From Micavibrio sp. (GTDB lineage Bacteria; Pseudomonadota; Alphaproteobacteria; Micavibrionales; Micavibrionaceae): a stretch of DNA of 64,000 nt. Of this stretch, positions 1-10,312 are shown piece by piece. The position numbers and the translations under genes are program-made. Location of the stretch: positions 231,444 through 295,443 of the forward strand of contig BQJE01000001.1 of assembly GCA_021604545.1 (NCBI GenBank). The letters run 5' to 3'. Position 1 is the first letter of the stretch, and each line of letters opens with the position of its first letter. The notes below the pieces were generated by a model. That model was not told where the DNA came from, ran no database searches, and saw nothing but the letters and a program-made list of their open reading frames with translations.

Positions 1-565
1 TCAGGGTATGGTCTCGTAGATCTTTGGACTTATCTGGCTTGCCATGTTTTTTGAAGTAAGATTTAGAGCCGCAGACATGAAAATGAATGGTGGTGAGATG
101 GCGTTGAATTAGGTCGGGCTGCTCTGGTTTGTAGAGACGGATCGCGGCATCAGCCTCACGCATACCCAGATCAAGGATGCTGTCATCCAGTAAAGCGGTG
201 AGCTGAATGTCAGGATGGTCTTCGCGGAATTGTTTGAGCTTCGGTGCCAACCAGGTTGAGCCGATAAATTCTGCAACGGTGATGCGCAAGGGGCCTTCGG
301 GCAGTTTGCGCGTATCCATCAGCTTGCCCTCGATCATCGACAGGCTGGCGAAGATATCTCTGGCGGTTTTGTGGAGTAGATCACCTTGTTCGGTGAGTAA
401 AAGGCCGCGCGCATGGCGGTGAAATAGTTTAATGCCGAGGCTTTCCTCGAGCGTACTAATCTGGCGGGAGACAGCGGACTGACTGAGGTTCAGGCTTTTG
501 CCCGCATGGGTGAAGCTGCCAGCTTCGGCGACAGCGTGAAATACTCTTAACTTATCCCAGTCCAT
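1..565 (-). CDS. LysR-family transcriptional regulator (C-terminus cut by window edge)
   Basis: This is a DNA-binding regulator of the LysR type; 188 codons are visible from the ATG at 565, and the C-terminal part of the effector domain lies outside the window. Residues 1-60 form the winged helix-turn-helix, beginning MDWDKLRVFHAVAEAGSF and including the recognition-helix segment LSQSAVSRQISTLEE. The substrate-binding-like co-inducer domain begins at about residue 90. The ligand cannot be told from the sequence. LysR regulators often control a divergent neighbour, but the gene behind this one (trxB) points the same way, so its target is probably elsewhere. The start codon directly abuts a 108-bp palindromic element (567-674) that must contain its promoter or leader. 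Confidence 0.9.
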   Translation of the reverse strand, partial: MDWDKLRVFHAVAEAGSFTHAGKSLNLSQSAVSRQISTLEESLGIKLFHRHARGLLLTEQGDLLHKTARDIFASLSMIEGKLMDTRKLPEGPLRITVAEFIGSTWLAPKLKQFREDHPDIQLTALLDDSILDLGMREADAAIRLYKPEQPDLIQRHLTTIHFHVCGSKSYFKKHGKPDKSKDLRDHTL

Positions 566-566
566 T

Positions 567-674
567 ATACAGTCACTTCCTTTTACTTTTGCAGTGCGTT
601 GCTTCGCTCCTAAGGTAGCTAACCGTCCTGTCGTCGCTTGCGTCTGCTGCAAAAGAAAAATCAAGCAACTGTAT
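567..674. repeat. 108-bp imperfect palindrome between LysR gene and trxB
   Basis: ATACAGT at 567-573 is mirrored by ACTGTAT at 668-674, and CTTTTGCAG at 586-594 by CTGCAAAAG at 647-655. The spacers between these blocks are 12 nt on both sides, so the symmetry is register-perfect, and 7 of those 12 positions also pair. The middle (595-646) pairs poorly. Both ends carry a TA dinucleotide, as expected for a small Tc1/IS630-type non-autonomous element, but it could equally be a structured leader or terminator. Nothing in it codes. Confidence 0.6.
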
Positions 675-683
675 GGTTTCTAG

Positions 684-1679
<996 letters not shown>

Positions 1680-2651
1680 TTATATAGTTTGTTTATCCCG
1701 CTTATTCAAATGCTGCTTTATGGCATCAGCGACTTTCTGTGCATCATTCAGGGGCTCGTACTCCCAGCTTTCGAGCTTTCCTTCGAAAATACGCATGGCG
1801 TCAGATTTCTTGAGGTTTTCGTGAAGCTTGTTCAGACGTTCGGAGCCGCCTTCCATTGGTATCATATAAACCGGTTTTCCTGTGGTGCCAGCTTCAGACA
1901 GCATTGAGGCGCTGTCGGCGGTTACAAGTATATAGTCGGCCCATGCCAGAAAACCGAAATAGGGGTTTTTGCCACTGCCATCCCAGATATAGGCATCGGT
2001 GTCTTTGAGGGTGTCTTCGAGTATTTTTTGGTTTTCTTCGCCTGTGCGTCGTGAGGTGGTGATCATCAGCCCGGCATCGAGGTTTTTTAGATCTTCGGCC
2101 AGTTTCTTCATGCTGTTTGCTGTCATTTTATGGGATTTGCTATTACCACCGATGAGAACAGCTACACGCGGCTTTTTAATTTTTTTAAGTTCAGGGAAAT
2201 CTTTTTTGGCCTCTTTCAGGCGCTCTGGTGTTATCCGGTTGGGGGTGGCTGTGGTGACGATCACATTGTCCCCACGTGTTGGGTCATGAGCCGGGACAGC
2301 GATAAGATCGAATTGTTCAGGCGGGATGCGTGGGTCCTGGATCTGGATGGTGAAGGTTTTGCCGCCGCTGACTTTTTTGAGATAGCGCGAGGCTGCAATG
2401 CTTTTGCGGCCGCTGGCAATTAATATGTCCGGGAAAGGAATATCTAGCCCCGGATCAAAGGTCCAGAATTGTTCGAAACCAAGATAAGGGGAAAATGTTT
2501 TCCACGGCTCACGCAGGCGGATGCGTTTGACGGTTGGCTTGACCCCCAACGCTTGGGAAATGCCCAGGCACTGATTTTCCGTTCCGGCGATACCTTCGGT
2601 AACAATCCAGCAGTTTAAGTCCTGTGGCGAGAAAGAGTTGTCGGGTGTCAA
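1680..2651 (-). CDS. mitochondrial fission ELM1 family protein
   Basis: Belongs to the ELM1-like family, named after a plant mitochondrial fission factor and common in alphaproteobacteria, where its role is not established. Family features visible are the N-terminal WIVTEGIAGTENQ block, PDILIASGRKSI in the middle, the VLIGGNSKSH loop at about residue 165 and the ILVTADSASMLSEAG block at about 240-255, which recall a GT-B glycosyltransferase fold. A cell-envelope glycosyltransferase-like role is therefore possible but unproven. The start is a TTG at 2651, the only start codon in frame after the upstream stop, preceded by AGGA. It is divergent from the Lrp-family regulator, with about 86 bp between them. 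Confidence 0.85.
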   Translation of the reverse strand: MTPDNSFSPQDLNCWIVTEGIAGTENQCLGISQALGVKPTVKRIRLREPWKTFSPYLGFEQFWTFDPGLDIPFPDILIASGRKSIAASRYLKKVSGGKTFTIQIQDPRIPPEQFDLIAVPAHDPTRGDNVIVTTATPNRITPERLKEAKKDFPELKKIKKPRVAVLIGGNSKSHKMTANSMKKLAEDLKNLDAGLMITTSRRTGEENQKILEDTLKDTDAYIWDGSGKNPYFGFLAWADYILVTADSASMLSEAGTTGKPVYMIPMEGGSERLNKLHENLKKSDAMRIFEGKLESWEYEPLNDAQKVADAIKQHLNKRDKQTI

Positions 2652-2737
2652 ATTATCACATCCTGAAGTTGTTAGTTATTATACGAAAGTGCTTGCCAGA
2701 GGCCGCGTGCAACTTTATATCAAACCGTTATAACTTT

Positions 2738-3244
2738 ATGAATCAAATTACACACCCAAAATCATCCATGCGCCGATCAAAACTCGATAAAATTGATAGA
2801 AAAATCCTTAGAGATATGCAGGGTGATGGCCGTATTACCAATGTGGAACTCTCCAAAAACGTAGGTATTTCAGCGCCGCCTTGCCTGCGTCGTGTGAGGG
2901 CGCTGGAAGAGTCCGGTTATATTAAGGGTTATCATGCCAAAATTGACCCTTCTGCGTTGGGATACAGCGTGGTTGTGTTCGCTATGGTTAAGCTGACGTC
3001 CCAGGCGGAAAAGGACCTGTTGGCGTTTGAAAAGCGCATTGCTGAGCTTGAGATGGTGCGTGAGTGCCATATGCTGGCCGGTGAGACTGATTTCATCCTG
3101 AAGGTGGTAGCCAGGGACTGGGATAGCTATCAGGAGTTTCTGACGTACCAGCTGACCACAGCGCCCAATGTGACGTCGGTCAAGTCATCGCTGGCTATTC
3201 GTTCGGCCAAGGATATACCTGGGGTTCCCATAGACGAGATATAG
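2738..3244 (+). CDS. Lrp/AsnC family transcriptional regulator
   Basis: A small feast/famine-type regulator, normally acting as an octamer and responding to amino acids. The N-terminal HTH covers residues roughly 11-70 (KLDKIDRKILRDMQ, then ISAPPCLRRVRALEE as recognition helix). The RAM ligand-binding domain follows, with HMLAGETDFILKVVARD as its hallmark and a C-terminus ending in DIPGVPIDEI. I chose the ATG at 2738; an ATG at 2768 (MRRSKLDKID) is an equally reasonable start, since neither has a strong ribosome-binding site. The divergent ELM1-family gene may be regulated by it, which is inference from position. A short hairpin with a T-run overlaps its end. Confidence 0.9.
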   Translation: MNQITHPKSSMRRSKLDKIDRKILRDMQGDGRITNVELSKNVGISAPPCLRRVRALEESGYIKGYHAKIDPSALGYSVVVFAMVKLTSQAEKDLLAFEKRIAELEMVRECHMLAGETDFILKVVARDWDSYQEFLTYQLTTAPNVTSVKSSLAIRSAKDIPGVPIDEI

Positions 3245-3261
3245 GGCGTGCCCTAGTTTTT
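3242..3261 (+). terminator. terminator after the Lrp-family gene
   Basis: TAGGG, a CGTG loop and CCCTA form a short stem followed by G and five T, starting at the stop codon of the regulator. The T-run overlaps the last codon of the convergent greA. Confidence 0.5.
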
Positions 3262-3733
3262 ACTGGAAGGCGACCTTTAGGATTTCGTAATTGCGCACGC
3301 CTTTGGGTGTTTTTACGGCCACAGAATCACCTACTGATTTGCCGATAAGGGCGCGGGCGACAGGGGCGCTGATTGAAAGTCGACCTTTATCTGTATTGGC
3401 TTCAAAATCGCCAACAATCTGCCAGGTTTCTTCTTCGTCAGTTTCTTCGTCAACAATGGTGATGGTGCCGCCGAATTTAACCGTGTCACCGCTTAAGGTG
3501 GAGGGGTCGATGATCTGGGCTTTGCCGATCGCGGATTCGAGTTGCAAAATGCGCCCTTCGATGAAGCTTTGTTGTTCACGGGCGGCGTGGTATTCGGCAT
3601 TTTCCTTTAAATCACCATGCTCGCGCGCTGTTGCGATATCCTGAATCACAGCAGGGCGCTGTACGCTTTTGAGGTCTTTGAGTTCTTCTGCCAACGTCTC
3701 ATAGCCGATTTTTGTCACTGGGACCTGTTCCAC
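3260..3733 (-). CDS. greA: transcription elongation factor GreA
   Basis: Rescues backtracked RNA polymerase by stimulating cleavage of the nascent transcript through the secondary channel. At 157 residues it matches the family. The N-terminal coiled coil (to about residue 75) includes the acidic tip region with [20 protein letters not shown], the strongest GreA signature. The C-terminal FKBP-like domain ends [18 protein letters not shown]. Translation starts at GTG 3733 with AAGGA upstream. It lies just downstream of carB in the same direction, separated by a strong terminator, so it probably has its own promoter. Confidence 0.97.
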   Translation of the reverse strand: MEQVPVTKIGYETLAEELKDLKSVQRPAVIQDIATAREHGDLKENAEYHAAREQQSFIEGRILQLESAIGKAQIIDPSTLSGDTVKFGGTITIVDEETDEEETWQIVGDFEANTDKGRLSISAPVARALIGKSVGDSVAVKTPKGVRNYEILKVAFQ

Positions 3734-3769
3734 AGTCTTTTTCCTTATCTAAATCTAATCGTGGTAATC

Positions 3770-3799
3770 AAAAAAACAACGCCCGCCTCACGGGGCGGG
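3770..3799 (-). terminator. Rho-independent terminator of the car operon
   Basis: Read leftward, CCCGCC, a six-base loop and GGCGGG form a G+C-rich stem, followed within a few bases by a run of seven T. It lies about 60 bp beyond the carB stop codon and upstream of greA. Confidence 0.8.
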
Positions 3800-3860
3800 A
3801 CATAATTATAAACATTAAGTAGAAGTCGTAACTATAAGATTTTTCAGGATTTTGTCAATC

Positions 3861-6800
3861 CTAAACCGCTTTGCGTTGTTTAACCTCTTGATCTTGTTCA
3901 AAATAACTCTGGAGCGGGGCGACTTCGATATCTTTGGCCTTGAGGGCATGAATGGCCTGCACGGCAGCGGAAGCGGCGGTTAAAAGCGTGTAATAGGGTA
4001 TTTTATGCATGAGGGCTTTGCGCCGGATCGAGGTGGAATCGGCTACGGCCTGTGAGCTTTTGGTGGTGGTGTTGATCATCAGGTCAATCTGGCCGTTGAT
4101 GATGGCATCGACAATATGCGGCTGGCCTTCCATCACTTTATTGATGCGGGTAACATCCAGTCCCTTTTCCTGAAGGAAAGAGCAAGTGCCGCCAGTGGCC
4201 ACGAGTTCAAAGCCAATGCCTGACAATGATTTGGCTATGGGCAGTAAATCGGTTTTATCGCTGTCTTTAACGGACAGGAATACTTTACCGCTGGTTGGCA
4301 GCATCATACCGGCCGCCAGTTGTGATTTAGCCATAGCGTGGGCAAGGTCTTTGTCGAGGCCCATGACTTCGCCGGTCGATTTCATTTCCGGGCCAAGAAG
4401 TGGTTCCACGCCGGGGAAACGGTTGAATGGGAAGACGGGCGCTTTGACAGCCGAATGGTCCGGTGTCATTCCCGTGAGCATATGTTTGAAGTCTGCCAGT
4501 TTTTCACCGGCCATGATGCGGGCAGCCAGTTTGGCGACCGGCACGCCGGTGGCTTTGGCAACGAAGGGCACGGTACGCGAGGCGCGGGGGTTTACTTCGA
4601 TGATAAAGATTTCTTCTACGCCAGTTTCCTCGTTGATTTTGGTTGCAAATTGAATGTTCATCAGACCGACGACTTTGAGCGCTTTGGCGAGCTGGACGGT
4701 TTGTTTTTCGAGCTCGGTGACAATTTCAGGTGATAAAGAATGCGGCGGCAGGACGCAGGCGCTATCGCCGGAATGCACGCCGGCTTCTTCAATATGTTCC
4801 ATGATGCCGGCAACATAGACGTCTTCGCCGTCACAGAGTGCGTCGACATCAATTTCAATTGCGCTTTTGAGGTAGCGGTCGAGCAGCACCGGCGTATCAC
4901 CGGAGACAATTACGGCGGTGCGGATATATTCCTTTAGCTCAGTCATATTATGGACGATCTGCATCGCCTGACCACCGAGTACATAGGACGGGCGCAGGAC
5001 AAGCGGGAAGCCGATATCTTCGGCCATGTCAACTGCTTCCTTTTCTGAACGGGCGAGGCCGTTGGGCGGTTGTCTGAGTTTGAGTTTTTTGATCAGTTTT
5101 TGAAAGCGTTCGCGGTCTTCGGCTAGATCAATGGCATCGGGGTCAGTGCCGAGAATGGGTATGCCGGTTTTTTGTAGGGCGTCAGCCAGTTTAAGCGGTG
5201 TTTGGCCGCCGAGCTGGACGATGACGCCGAGAACTTCACCATTTTGTTGTTCAGCTTTGATCAGTTCAACAACATCTTCTTCGGTTAGCGGTTCGAAATA
5301 GAGTCGATCAGACGTGTCGTAATCGGTGGAGACGGTTTCGGGGTTGCAGTTGACCATGATGGTCTCATAACCCGCTTCTTTCAGCGCATAGGCGGCGTGG
5401 ACACAGCAATAATCAAATTCAATGCCTTGGCCGATGCGGTTGGGGCCGCCGCCGAGGATGATGACTTTCTTTTTATCGCTGGCGCCAATTTCATTTTCGG
5501 CCGGGTTTACACCATCACCTTCATAGCAGCTATACATGTACGGTGTTGCCGACGGGATTTCGGCGGCGCAGGTATCGACGCGTTTATAGACCGGGTGAAT
5601 GTTGTGGCTTTTGCGCGCCTTGCGCACGACTTTTTCTTTGACGTTCATCAACCTTGCTAACTGAGCATCAGAAAATCCTAGCTTTTTAAGTTCCAGCCAC
5701 CCCTGACCGTCAACCGGGAGCCCATTTTCTGCAATGCTGGTTTCGGTATCGACAATGTTTTTTATGCGCTCCAAAAACCAGGGGTCGTATTTGCAGACAT
5801 TGTGAATGTCTTCGATGGTGAGGCCTTGACGCAGGGCTTCGGCAATATAGAGAATACGTTGGGGTGTTGGCTTTGCGATGGCTGCCATAAGATCGTCGCG
5901 TACCGTTTCGCCATTGGTTTGGAGGGGGATGGGGGTGAGGCCGTCCAGCCCTTTTTCCAGCGAGCGCATGGCTTTTTGAATGGATTCTTCAAAGTTGCGG
6001 CCGATGGCCATCGCTTCGCCAACTGATTTCATCGAGGTGGTCAGGACATTTTGCGCGCCTTTGAATTTTTCAAAAGCAAAGCGCGGGACTTTTGTCACGA
6101 CGTAATCGATTGTGGGCTCAAAACTGGCAGGTGTTTTTCCGCCGGTAATGTCGTTGCCGAGTTCGTCGAGCGTGTAGCCAACCGCGAGCTTGGCGGCGAT
6201 TTTCGCGATCGGAAAGCCGGTGGCTTTGGAGGCTAGAGCGGAAGAACGCGATACGCGCGGGTTCATCTCGATAATCACCATGCGTCCATCTTCGGGGTTT
6301 ACACCGAACTGCACATTCGAACCGCCGGTTTCAACGCCAATACCGCGCAGTACGGCAATCGAGGCGTTTCGCATGATCTGGTATTCTTTGTCGGTGAGGG
6401 TAAGCGCTGGGGCTACGGTAATCGAGTCACCGGTATGCACGCCCATTGGATCGACATTTTCAATCGAGCAGATGATGATGCAATTGTCGTTTTTATCGCG
6501 CACGACTTCCATCTCATATTCTTTCCAGCCCAGCACTGATTCTTCGACCAGGACTTCGGTGGTGGGGGAGGCATCCAAGCCTTCGCGGACGATCATTTCA
6601 TATTCTTCGCGGTTATAGGCAATGCCGCCGCCGGTGCCGCCGAGGGTGAAGGACGGGCGGATAATAGCGGGGAGGCCGATGTTTTCCATGACCTCGCGCG
6701 CTTCGTCGATGGTGTTCACAACCGCACTTTTGGGTGTCTCTAAACCAAGTTCGGCCATGCAGGTTTTGAATTTGTCACGGTCTTCGGCTTTTTCGATGGC

Positions 6801-7163
6801 TTCCTGGTCGGCGCCGATGAGCTCAATGTTCAGTTTGTCGAGTGTGCCGTCTTCTGCCAGAGCAAGTGCGGTATTCAGAGCCGTTTGTCCGCCCATGGTC
6901 GGGAGCAGGGCGTCGGGGCGTTCTTTTTCGAGGATCTTTGCAACGACATGCGGCTCGATCGGCTCGATATAGGTGGCGTCCGCCATCTCCGGGTCAGTCA
7001 TGATCGTGGCTGGGTTGGAATTGATGAGGACAATGCGGTAGCCCTCTTCCTTGAGGGCTTTGCAGGCTTGTGCGCCGGAGTAATCGAACTCACAAGCCTG
7101 ACCGATAATAATGGGTCCTGCGCCGATAATGGCGATGGATTTTATGTCGGTACGCTTTGGCAT
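3861..7163 (-). CDS. carB: carbamoyl-phosphate synthase large subunit
   Basis: Makes carbamoyl phosphate from bicarbonate, two ATP and the ammonia delivered by CarA, feeding pyrimidine and arginine synthesis. At 1,100 residues it is full length. The two homologous ATP-grasp halves are visible: the first begins [21 protein letters not shown] and the second, near residue 570, [20 protein letters not shown]. Each has its ATP-grasp core ([20 protein letters not shown] in the first, [20 protein letters not shown] in the second). The last 140 residues form the MGS-like allosteric domain with [12 protein letters not shown]. The ATG at 7163 gives the standard N-terminus. It is the last gene of a leftward run carA, carbonic anhydrase, carB. 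Confidence 0.98.
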   Translation of the reverse strand: MPKRTDIKSIAIIGAGPIIIGQACEFDYSGAQACKALKEEGYRIVLINSNPATIMTDPEMADATYIEPIEPHVVAKILEKERPDALLPTMGGQTALNTALALAEDGTLDKLNIELIGADQEAIEKAEDRDKFKTCMAELGLETPKSAVVNTIDEAREVMENIGLPAIIRPSFTLGGTGGGIAYNREEYEMIVREGLDASPTTEVLVEESVLGWKEYEMEVVRDKNDNCIIICSIENVDPMGVHTGDSITVAPALTLTDKEYQIMRNASIAVLRGIGVETGGSNVQFGVNPEDGRMVIIEMNPRVSRSSALASKATGFPIAKIAAKLAVGYTLDELGNDITGGKTPASFEPTIDYVVTKVPRFAFEKFKGAQNVLTTSMKSVGEAMAIGRNFEESIQKAMRSLEKGLDGLTPIPLQTNGETVRDDLMAAIAKPTPQRILYIAEALRQGLTIEDIHNVCKYDPWFLERIKNIVDTETSIAENGLPVDGQGWLELKKLGFSDAQLARLMNVKEKVVRKARKSHNIHPVYKRVDTCAAEIPSATPYMYSCYEGDGVNPAENEIGASDKKKVIILGGGPNRIGQGIEFDYCCVHAAYALKEAGYETIMVNCNPETVSTDYDTSDRLYFEPLTEEDVVELIKAEQQNGEVLGVIVQLGGQTPLKLADALQKTGIPILGTDPDAIDLAEDRERFQKLIKKLKLRQPPNGLARSEKEAVDMAEDIGFPLVLRPSYVLGGQAMQIVHNMTELKEYIRTAVIVSGDTPVLLDRYLKSAIEIDVDALCDGEDVYVAGIMEHIEEAGVHSGDSACVLPPHSLSPEIVTELEKQTVQLAKALKVVGLMNIQFATKINEETGVEEIFIIEVNPRASRTVPFVAKATGVPVAKLAARIMAGEKLADFKHMLTGMTPDHSAVKAPVFPFNRFPGVEPLLGPEMKSTGEVMGLDKDLAHAMAKSQLAAGMMLPTSGKVFLSVKDSDKTDLLPIAKSLSGIGFELVATGGTCSFLQEKGLDVTRINKVMEGQPHIVDAIINGQIDLMINTTTKSSQAVADSTSIRRKALMHKIPYYTLLTAASAAVQAIHALKAKDIEVAPLQSYFEQDQEVKQRKAV

Positions 7164-7242
7164 GAAAACTCGGCTTCCAGTGTTAGGGTCCGAGAACGAT
7201 TATGTACCGAATTCTGTGTGGCAGTTCAATGATTAATTGAGT

Positions 7243-7902
7243 TTATGAGGTAGAAGCGCCGGTTTTTTTTGCTTTTTGAATTTCTTGCCCGGTTAGAGGC
7301 TGGAATGCGCCGGTTGCAGGATCAAGCTCGAGGATTTGGCCGTGCTCCATATCGAACAGCCAGCCACTGATGGTCAGGGCTCCAAGGTTATCCTGCACTG
7401 CCGGGTACTCTATGAGATTATGCAGGCCAGTCATGATGATTTGCTTTTCTGTTTCACGGGCCAGGGCGGCAGTATCTTTGCTTGTCGTCTTTGCTCTTGC
7501 TCTTTGGAGGGCCGATTGTCCAACCTCCAGCCAGGGTTTGATGTGCGGATCATCATTGCCGCAAGCAAGCCCGATGGCTGCGCCGCAATGGGTGTGACCG
7601 ATAATAATAATATGACTGACGCCTTTTTGGATGGCGAAGGCTAGTTTGGCAGCCAGTTCATTTGAAGATGCGGGGTTTGGATCATAGGGTTGTACCAGTG
7701 CGCCCATAGGCCTGTGGCTAAAGCAGGAGCCAGGCTTCAGGTTAAAAATTGTTTCCGGTGCTGTGCGTGAATCCATGCAGGAAATGATCAGAAATTCCGG
7801 CTTTTGGCCGCTTTCCACCAATGTAGGCATGTGATCACTTTCAAGGTAATTTTCCTCGTAAAAGCGGTCAAAACCTTTGATTAGCGTGTCTTTATGGGCC
7901 AT
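7243..7902 (-). CDS. beta-class carbonic anhydrase
   Basis: A zinc enzyme that interconverts CO2 and bicarbonate in the cytoplasm. All beta-class ligands and catalytic residues are present: CMDSR (zinc Cys and the Asp-Arg dyad) at about residues 42-46 and HTHCGA, with zinc His and Cys, at about 102-107. The 219-residue length is typical and there is no signal peptide. Translation starts at ATG 7902 behind GGAGAAGAA. It sits between carA (57 bp upstream) and carB (79 bp downstream) in the same direction. Since CarB consumes bicarbonate, this position suggests local substrate supply; that link is inference. Confidence 0.95.
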   Translation of the reverse strand: MAHKDTLIKGFDRFYEENYLESDHMPTLVESGQKPEFLIISCMDSRTAPETIFNLKPGSCFSHRPMGALVQPYDPNPASSNELAAKLAFAIQKGVSHIIIIGHTHCGAAIGLACGNDDPHIKPWLEVGQSALQRARAKTTSKDTAALARETEKQIIMTGLHNLIEYPAVQDNLGALTISGWLFDMEHGQILELDPATGAFQPLTGQEIQKAKKTGASTS

Positions 7903-7959
7903 TTCTTCTCCGTTGCTGGCAGCAGCATACGTAAATTGCCATAATATTGCAAGTTAGTA

Positions 7960-9126
7960 TTACTTTGAGGCTTTTATATTTCCAACAAAGCGATCAAACA
8001 AATAATGACTATCCTGTGGGCCGGGGGAGGCTTCGGGGTGATATTGTACCGAAAACACAGGCTTACCATTTACCTTTAAACCTTCATTAGAGCCATCGAA
8101 GAGGCTGACATGGCTGGCTTCGACACCGTCGGGCAAGCTTTCACTAACCACTTCAAAGCCATGATTTTGTGAGGTGATTTCAACTTTGCCGGTTTGTAAG
8201 TCTTTCACGGGGTGGTTGGCGCCGCGATGGCCCAGATGCATCTTTTGGGTTTTGGCACCAAGGGCGCGGGCGAGTAATTGGTGCCCGAGACAGATGCCGA
8301 AAATCGGTATGTTCTTTTCCAGCAGGGCCTGAATAGCAGGGACGGCATATTTGCCGGTGGCTTCCGGGTCGCCGGGGCCGTTTGAGAGAAACACGCCATC
8401 TGGCTTATGCGCCAGAATATCTTCGGCGCTTGAATTGGCTGGAACGATGGTGACGTTACACCCGGCAGAGGCCAGGCAACGCAGGATGTTACGCTTGGCG
8501 CCGAAATCAACAGCGACGACGTTGTGTTTGGCATTGGCTTGTTTGCCGTAGCCTTTGTCCAGCGTCCATGTGGTTTCGTGCCAGCTATAGCTTTGTGTGC
8601 AGGACACTTCAGCCGCTAGATCCATGCCTTTGATCCCTGACCAACTTGAGGCTTCTTCCTGTAGAGCTTCCAGATCAAATTCACCAGCTGGGTCATAGCA
8701 AATCACGCCTTTGGGCGCACCTTGATCACGGATGAGGCGGGTGAGGGCGCGGGTGTCGATGCCGCTAATGCCCGGCAGGTCATGGCTCTTCAGCCAAGCG
8801 TCAAAATGTTTGGTGCTGCGCCAGTTGGAGGGCTGGGTGATATCTTCACGCACAATCAGTCCGCGCGCCGCCGGATTGGTGGTCTCGTTGTCTTCCTCGT
8901 TGGTGCCGGTATTGCCGATATGAGGGAAGGTGAAGTTGATAATCTGCCCCGCATAGCTGGGGTCGGTCAGAATTTCCTGATAGCCCGTCATAGAGGTATT
9001 GAAGCAAATCTCGCCGACAGTCTTGGTTTCCGCGCCGAAGCCGCGGCCCCAAAATAGCGTGCCATCAGCCAAGACAATCACGGCCGTTGCATTTTGGGGT
9101 CGTTTTGAAGTAGGTATTTGAGCCAT
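7960..9126 (-). CDS. carA: carbamoyl-phosphate synthase small subunit
   Basis: The glutaminase subunit of carbamoyl-phosphate synthase, which hydrolyses glutamine and channels ammonia to CarB. The N-terminal CarA-specific domain includes GEICFNTSMTGYQEILTDPS. The class I glutamine amidotransferase domain has FLSNGPGDPEA, the nucleophile loop GICLGHQLLARALG and the catalytic His-Glu in FSVQYHPEASPGP. A TTG at 9147 opens a slightly longer frame, but the ATG at 9126 (MAQIPTSKRP) is the more likely start, giving 388 residues. An 8-bp inverted repeat lies directly upstream and may fold over the ribosome-binding site. It is divergent from yqeY. Confidence 0.97.
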   Translation of the reverse strand: MAQIPTSKRPQNATAVIVLADGTLFWGRGFGAETKTVGEICFNTSMTGYQEILTDPSYAGQIINFTFPHIGNTGTNEEDNETTNPAARGLIVREDITQPSNWRSTKHFDAWLKSHDLPGISGIDTRALTRLIRDQGAPKGVICYDPAGEFDLEALQEEASSWSGIKGMDLAAEVSCTQSYSWHETTWTLDKGYGKQANAKHNVVAVDFGAKRNILRCLASAGCNVTIVPANSSAEDILAHKPDGVFLSNGPGDPEATGKYAVPAIQALLEKNIPIFGICLGHQLLARALGAKTQKMHLGHRGANHPVKDLQTGKVEITSQNHGFEVVSESLPDGVEASHVSLFDGSNEGLKVNGKPVFSVQYHPEASPGPQDSHYLFDRFVGNIKASK

Positions 9127-9137
9127 ATGGGTGATAC

Positions 9138-9161
9138 TTTCTAGCAATGTGTCGCTAGAAA
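9138..9161. promoter_or_regulatory. inverted repeat in the carA/yqeY divergent region
   Basis: TTTCTAGC at 9138-9145 and GCTAGAAA at 9154-9161 are perfect complements around an 8-nt spacer. In the carA transcript the 3' arm and next base read GCTAGAAAG, covering the only purine-rich ribosome-binding candidate, about 11 nt before the ATG. It may act as an RNA hairpin limiting carA translation, or as a dyad operator for carA and yqeY. Confidence 0.45.
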
Positions 9162-9204
9162 CAAAGTTATTAATGAGTTTTACGATAAAAGAAAAGGGAA
9201 AAAC

Positions 9205-9666
9205 GTGGATATACGCTCAGAAATTCAAATAAAGTTAAAAGAGTCCCTCAAAAGCAAAGAACAGGTGGCAACAGCGACTATCCGTTTGATCCTGGCAGCG
9301 CTGAAGGATCGGGACATTAGTGCACGCGGTAACGGTAAAGCCGACGGGGTGGATGATAACGAAATTCTTTCGATGCTGGGATCGATGATCAAGCAGCGTA
9401 AAGAGTCGGCGCAAACTTATGCCGATGCCGGGCGCGACGATTTGGCCGAGCGTGAACAATCGGAAATTGAAGTCATTCAAAGTTTTATGCCCGCGCAGCT
9501 TGAAGATGATGAAGTGGCCAAGGTGATTGAGGAGTTGATAGGTGAGACCGGCGCTGCTGATATCAAGGATATGGGCAAGGTGATGGGCGCGCTCAAAGAG
9601 CGCTATGCCGGGCAGATTGATATGGGCAAGGCCGGTGGGCTGGTGAAGGAAAAGTTAGCGGGTTAG
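9205..9666 (+). CDS. yqeY: GatB/YqeY domain-containing protein
   Basis: A small alpha-helical protein related to the C-terminal tRNA-binding tail of the GatB amidotransferase subunit. Its exact role is unknown, though it is often found beside dnaG and rpoD, as here. The 153 residues cover the full YqeY fold: ATIRLILAALKDRDI near residue 25, a middle section with MLGSMIKQRKESAQTYADAGR, and a C-terminal GatB-like segment containing DIKDMGKVMGALKERY. Translation starts at GTG 9205 with AGGGA six bases upstream. dnaG follows after a gap holding one or two small orphans. Confidence 0.93.
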   Translation: MDIRSEIQIKLKESLKSKEQVATATIRLILAALKDRDISARGNGKADGVDDNEILSMLGSMIKQRKESAQTYADAGRDDLAEREQSEIEVIQSFMPAQLEDDEVAKVIEELIGETGAADIKDMGKVMGALKERYAGQIDMGKAGGLVKEKLAG

Positions 9667-9668
9667 TT

Positions 9669-9965
9669 TTATATAGGCGCAGATTCAGGTTGAGCGGTGG
9701 TTTCAGCTTCGAAGGTTTGGTTGATTTCCGTTAAAATACTGAAAGCCTCACTTCTTACATCGCCACTATATTGTGAAATAGGTATTGAACATGCTGTTGT
9801 GATAGCTTCCTGCGAAAAAGGAGGAGTTCCGGTTTTTAAAAGGCGTTCTGCTGATTCTACAAGATTATTTTTTAGCATACTACTATCTGAAAATATCTTT
9901 GATATTCCACACAGCTTGTACTCTACCAACTGTTTAAACTGGTCGCGCTTATCGCCGAAATCCAT
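9669..9965 (-). CDS. hypothetical protein, 98 residues
   Basis: A short reading frame on the opposite strand, ending 3 bp from the yqeY stop, so the two genes converge tail to tail. The ATG at 9965 (MDFGDKRDQFKQLVEYK) is preceded by GGGG at a workable distance; a TTG two codons earlier is less likely. The protein is soluble and probably mostly helical, with a charged N-terminus and a Ser/Thr/Glu-rich tail. I recognise no family. The antisense frame over the same DNA has a less protein-like composition, so I prefer this strand. Confidence 0.5.
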   Translation of the reverse strand: MDFGDKRDQFKQLVEYKLCGISKIFSDSSMLKNNLVESAERLLKTGTPPFSQEAITTACSIPISQYSGDVRSEAFSILTEINQTFEAETTAQPESAPI

Positions 9966-9978
9966 ATTCAATTACCCC

Positions 9979-10007
9979 ATGGCTATATTCCAAGTATGGA
10001 AAGCCAT
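9979..10007. promoter_or_regulatory. hairpin upstream of the 98-residue orphan
   Basis: ATGGCT (9979-9984) plus TTCC (9988-9991) pair with GGAA (9998-10001) plus AGCCAT (10002-10007), with a three-base bulge. No T-run follows on either strand, so it is more likely a leader structure or dyad site than a terminator. Confidence 0.25.
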
Positions 10008-10057
10008 AGCACCGTTTTATCTTAAGAGGCAAGGAGCATAGAATAAACGGGTTTGGA

Positions 10058-10249
10058 TTAGGCTTTTGCTGGAGAAAGAAGGCGGATCATATGTTTTTTG
10101 AAGGTGTTCCAAGCCGAGGAATCATTTTGTGCACGGCCATATTCAATGACGTTGATTTTGCAATTCTTTGTAAAAACCTTTGGCATCTGTGCGTTTCCGA
10201 GGAAAGAGTATAAAATATAGACGGATGTATAGTTATTATTCTGCTGCAT
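10058..10249 (-). CDS. possible small protein, 63 residues (weak)
   Basis: An ATG-initiated frame in the gap between yqeY and dnaG. It contains aromatic and basic residues (NTFKKHMIRLLSPAKA at the end) and reads more like a real protein than random sequence, but there is no recognisable ribosome-binding site, family or operon partner. It may be a non-coding leader region for dnaG instead. Confidence 0.25.
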   Translation of the reverse strand: MQQNNNYTSVYILYSFLGNAQMPKVFTKNCKINVIEYGRAQNDSSAWNTFKKHMIRLLSPAKA

Positions 10250-10312
10250 TGCAAATGATTTTTGCTGATTTTTTAAGTTTTACAGGCTTCAAACTCTCTA
10301 TAATATGTCTTT

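Noticed and set aside
9697-10041. 114-codon plus-strand frame after yqeY
   Set aside because: The minus-strand frame at 9669-9965 has a better start and more protein-like composition; both cannot be real.
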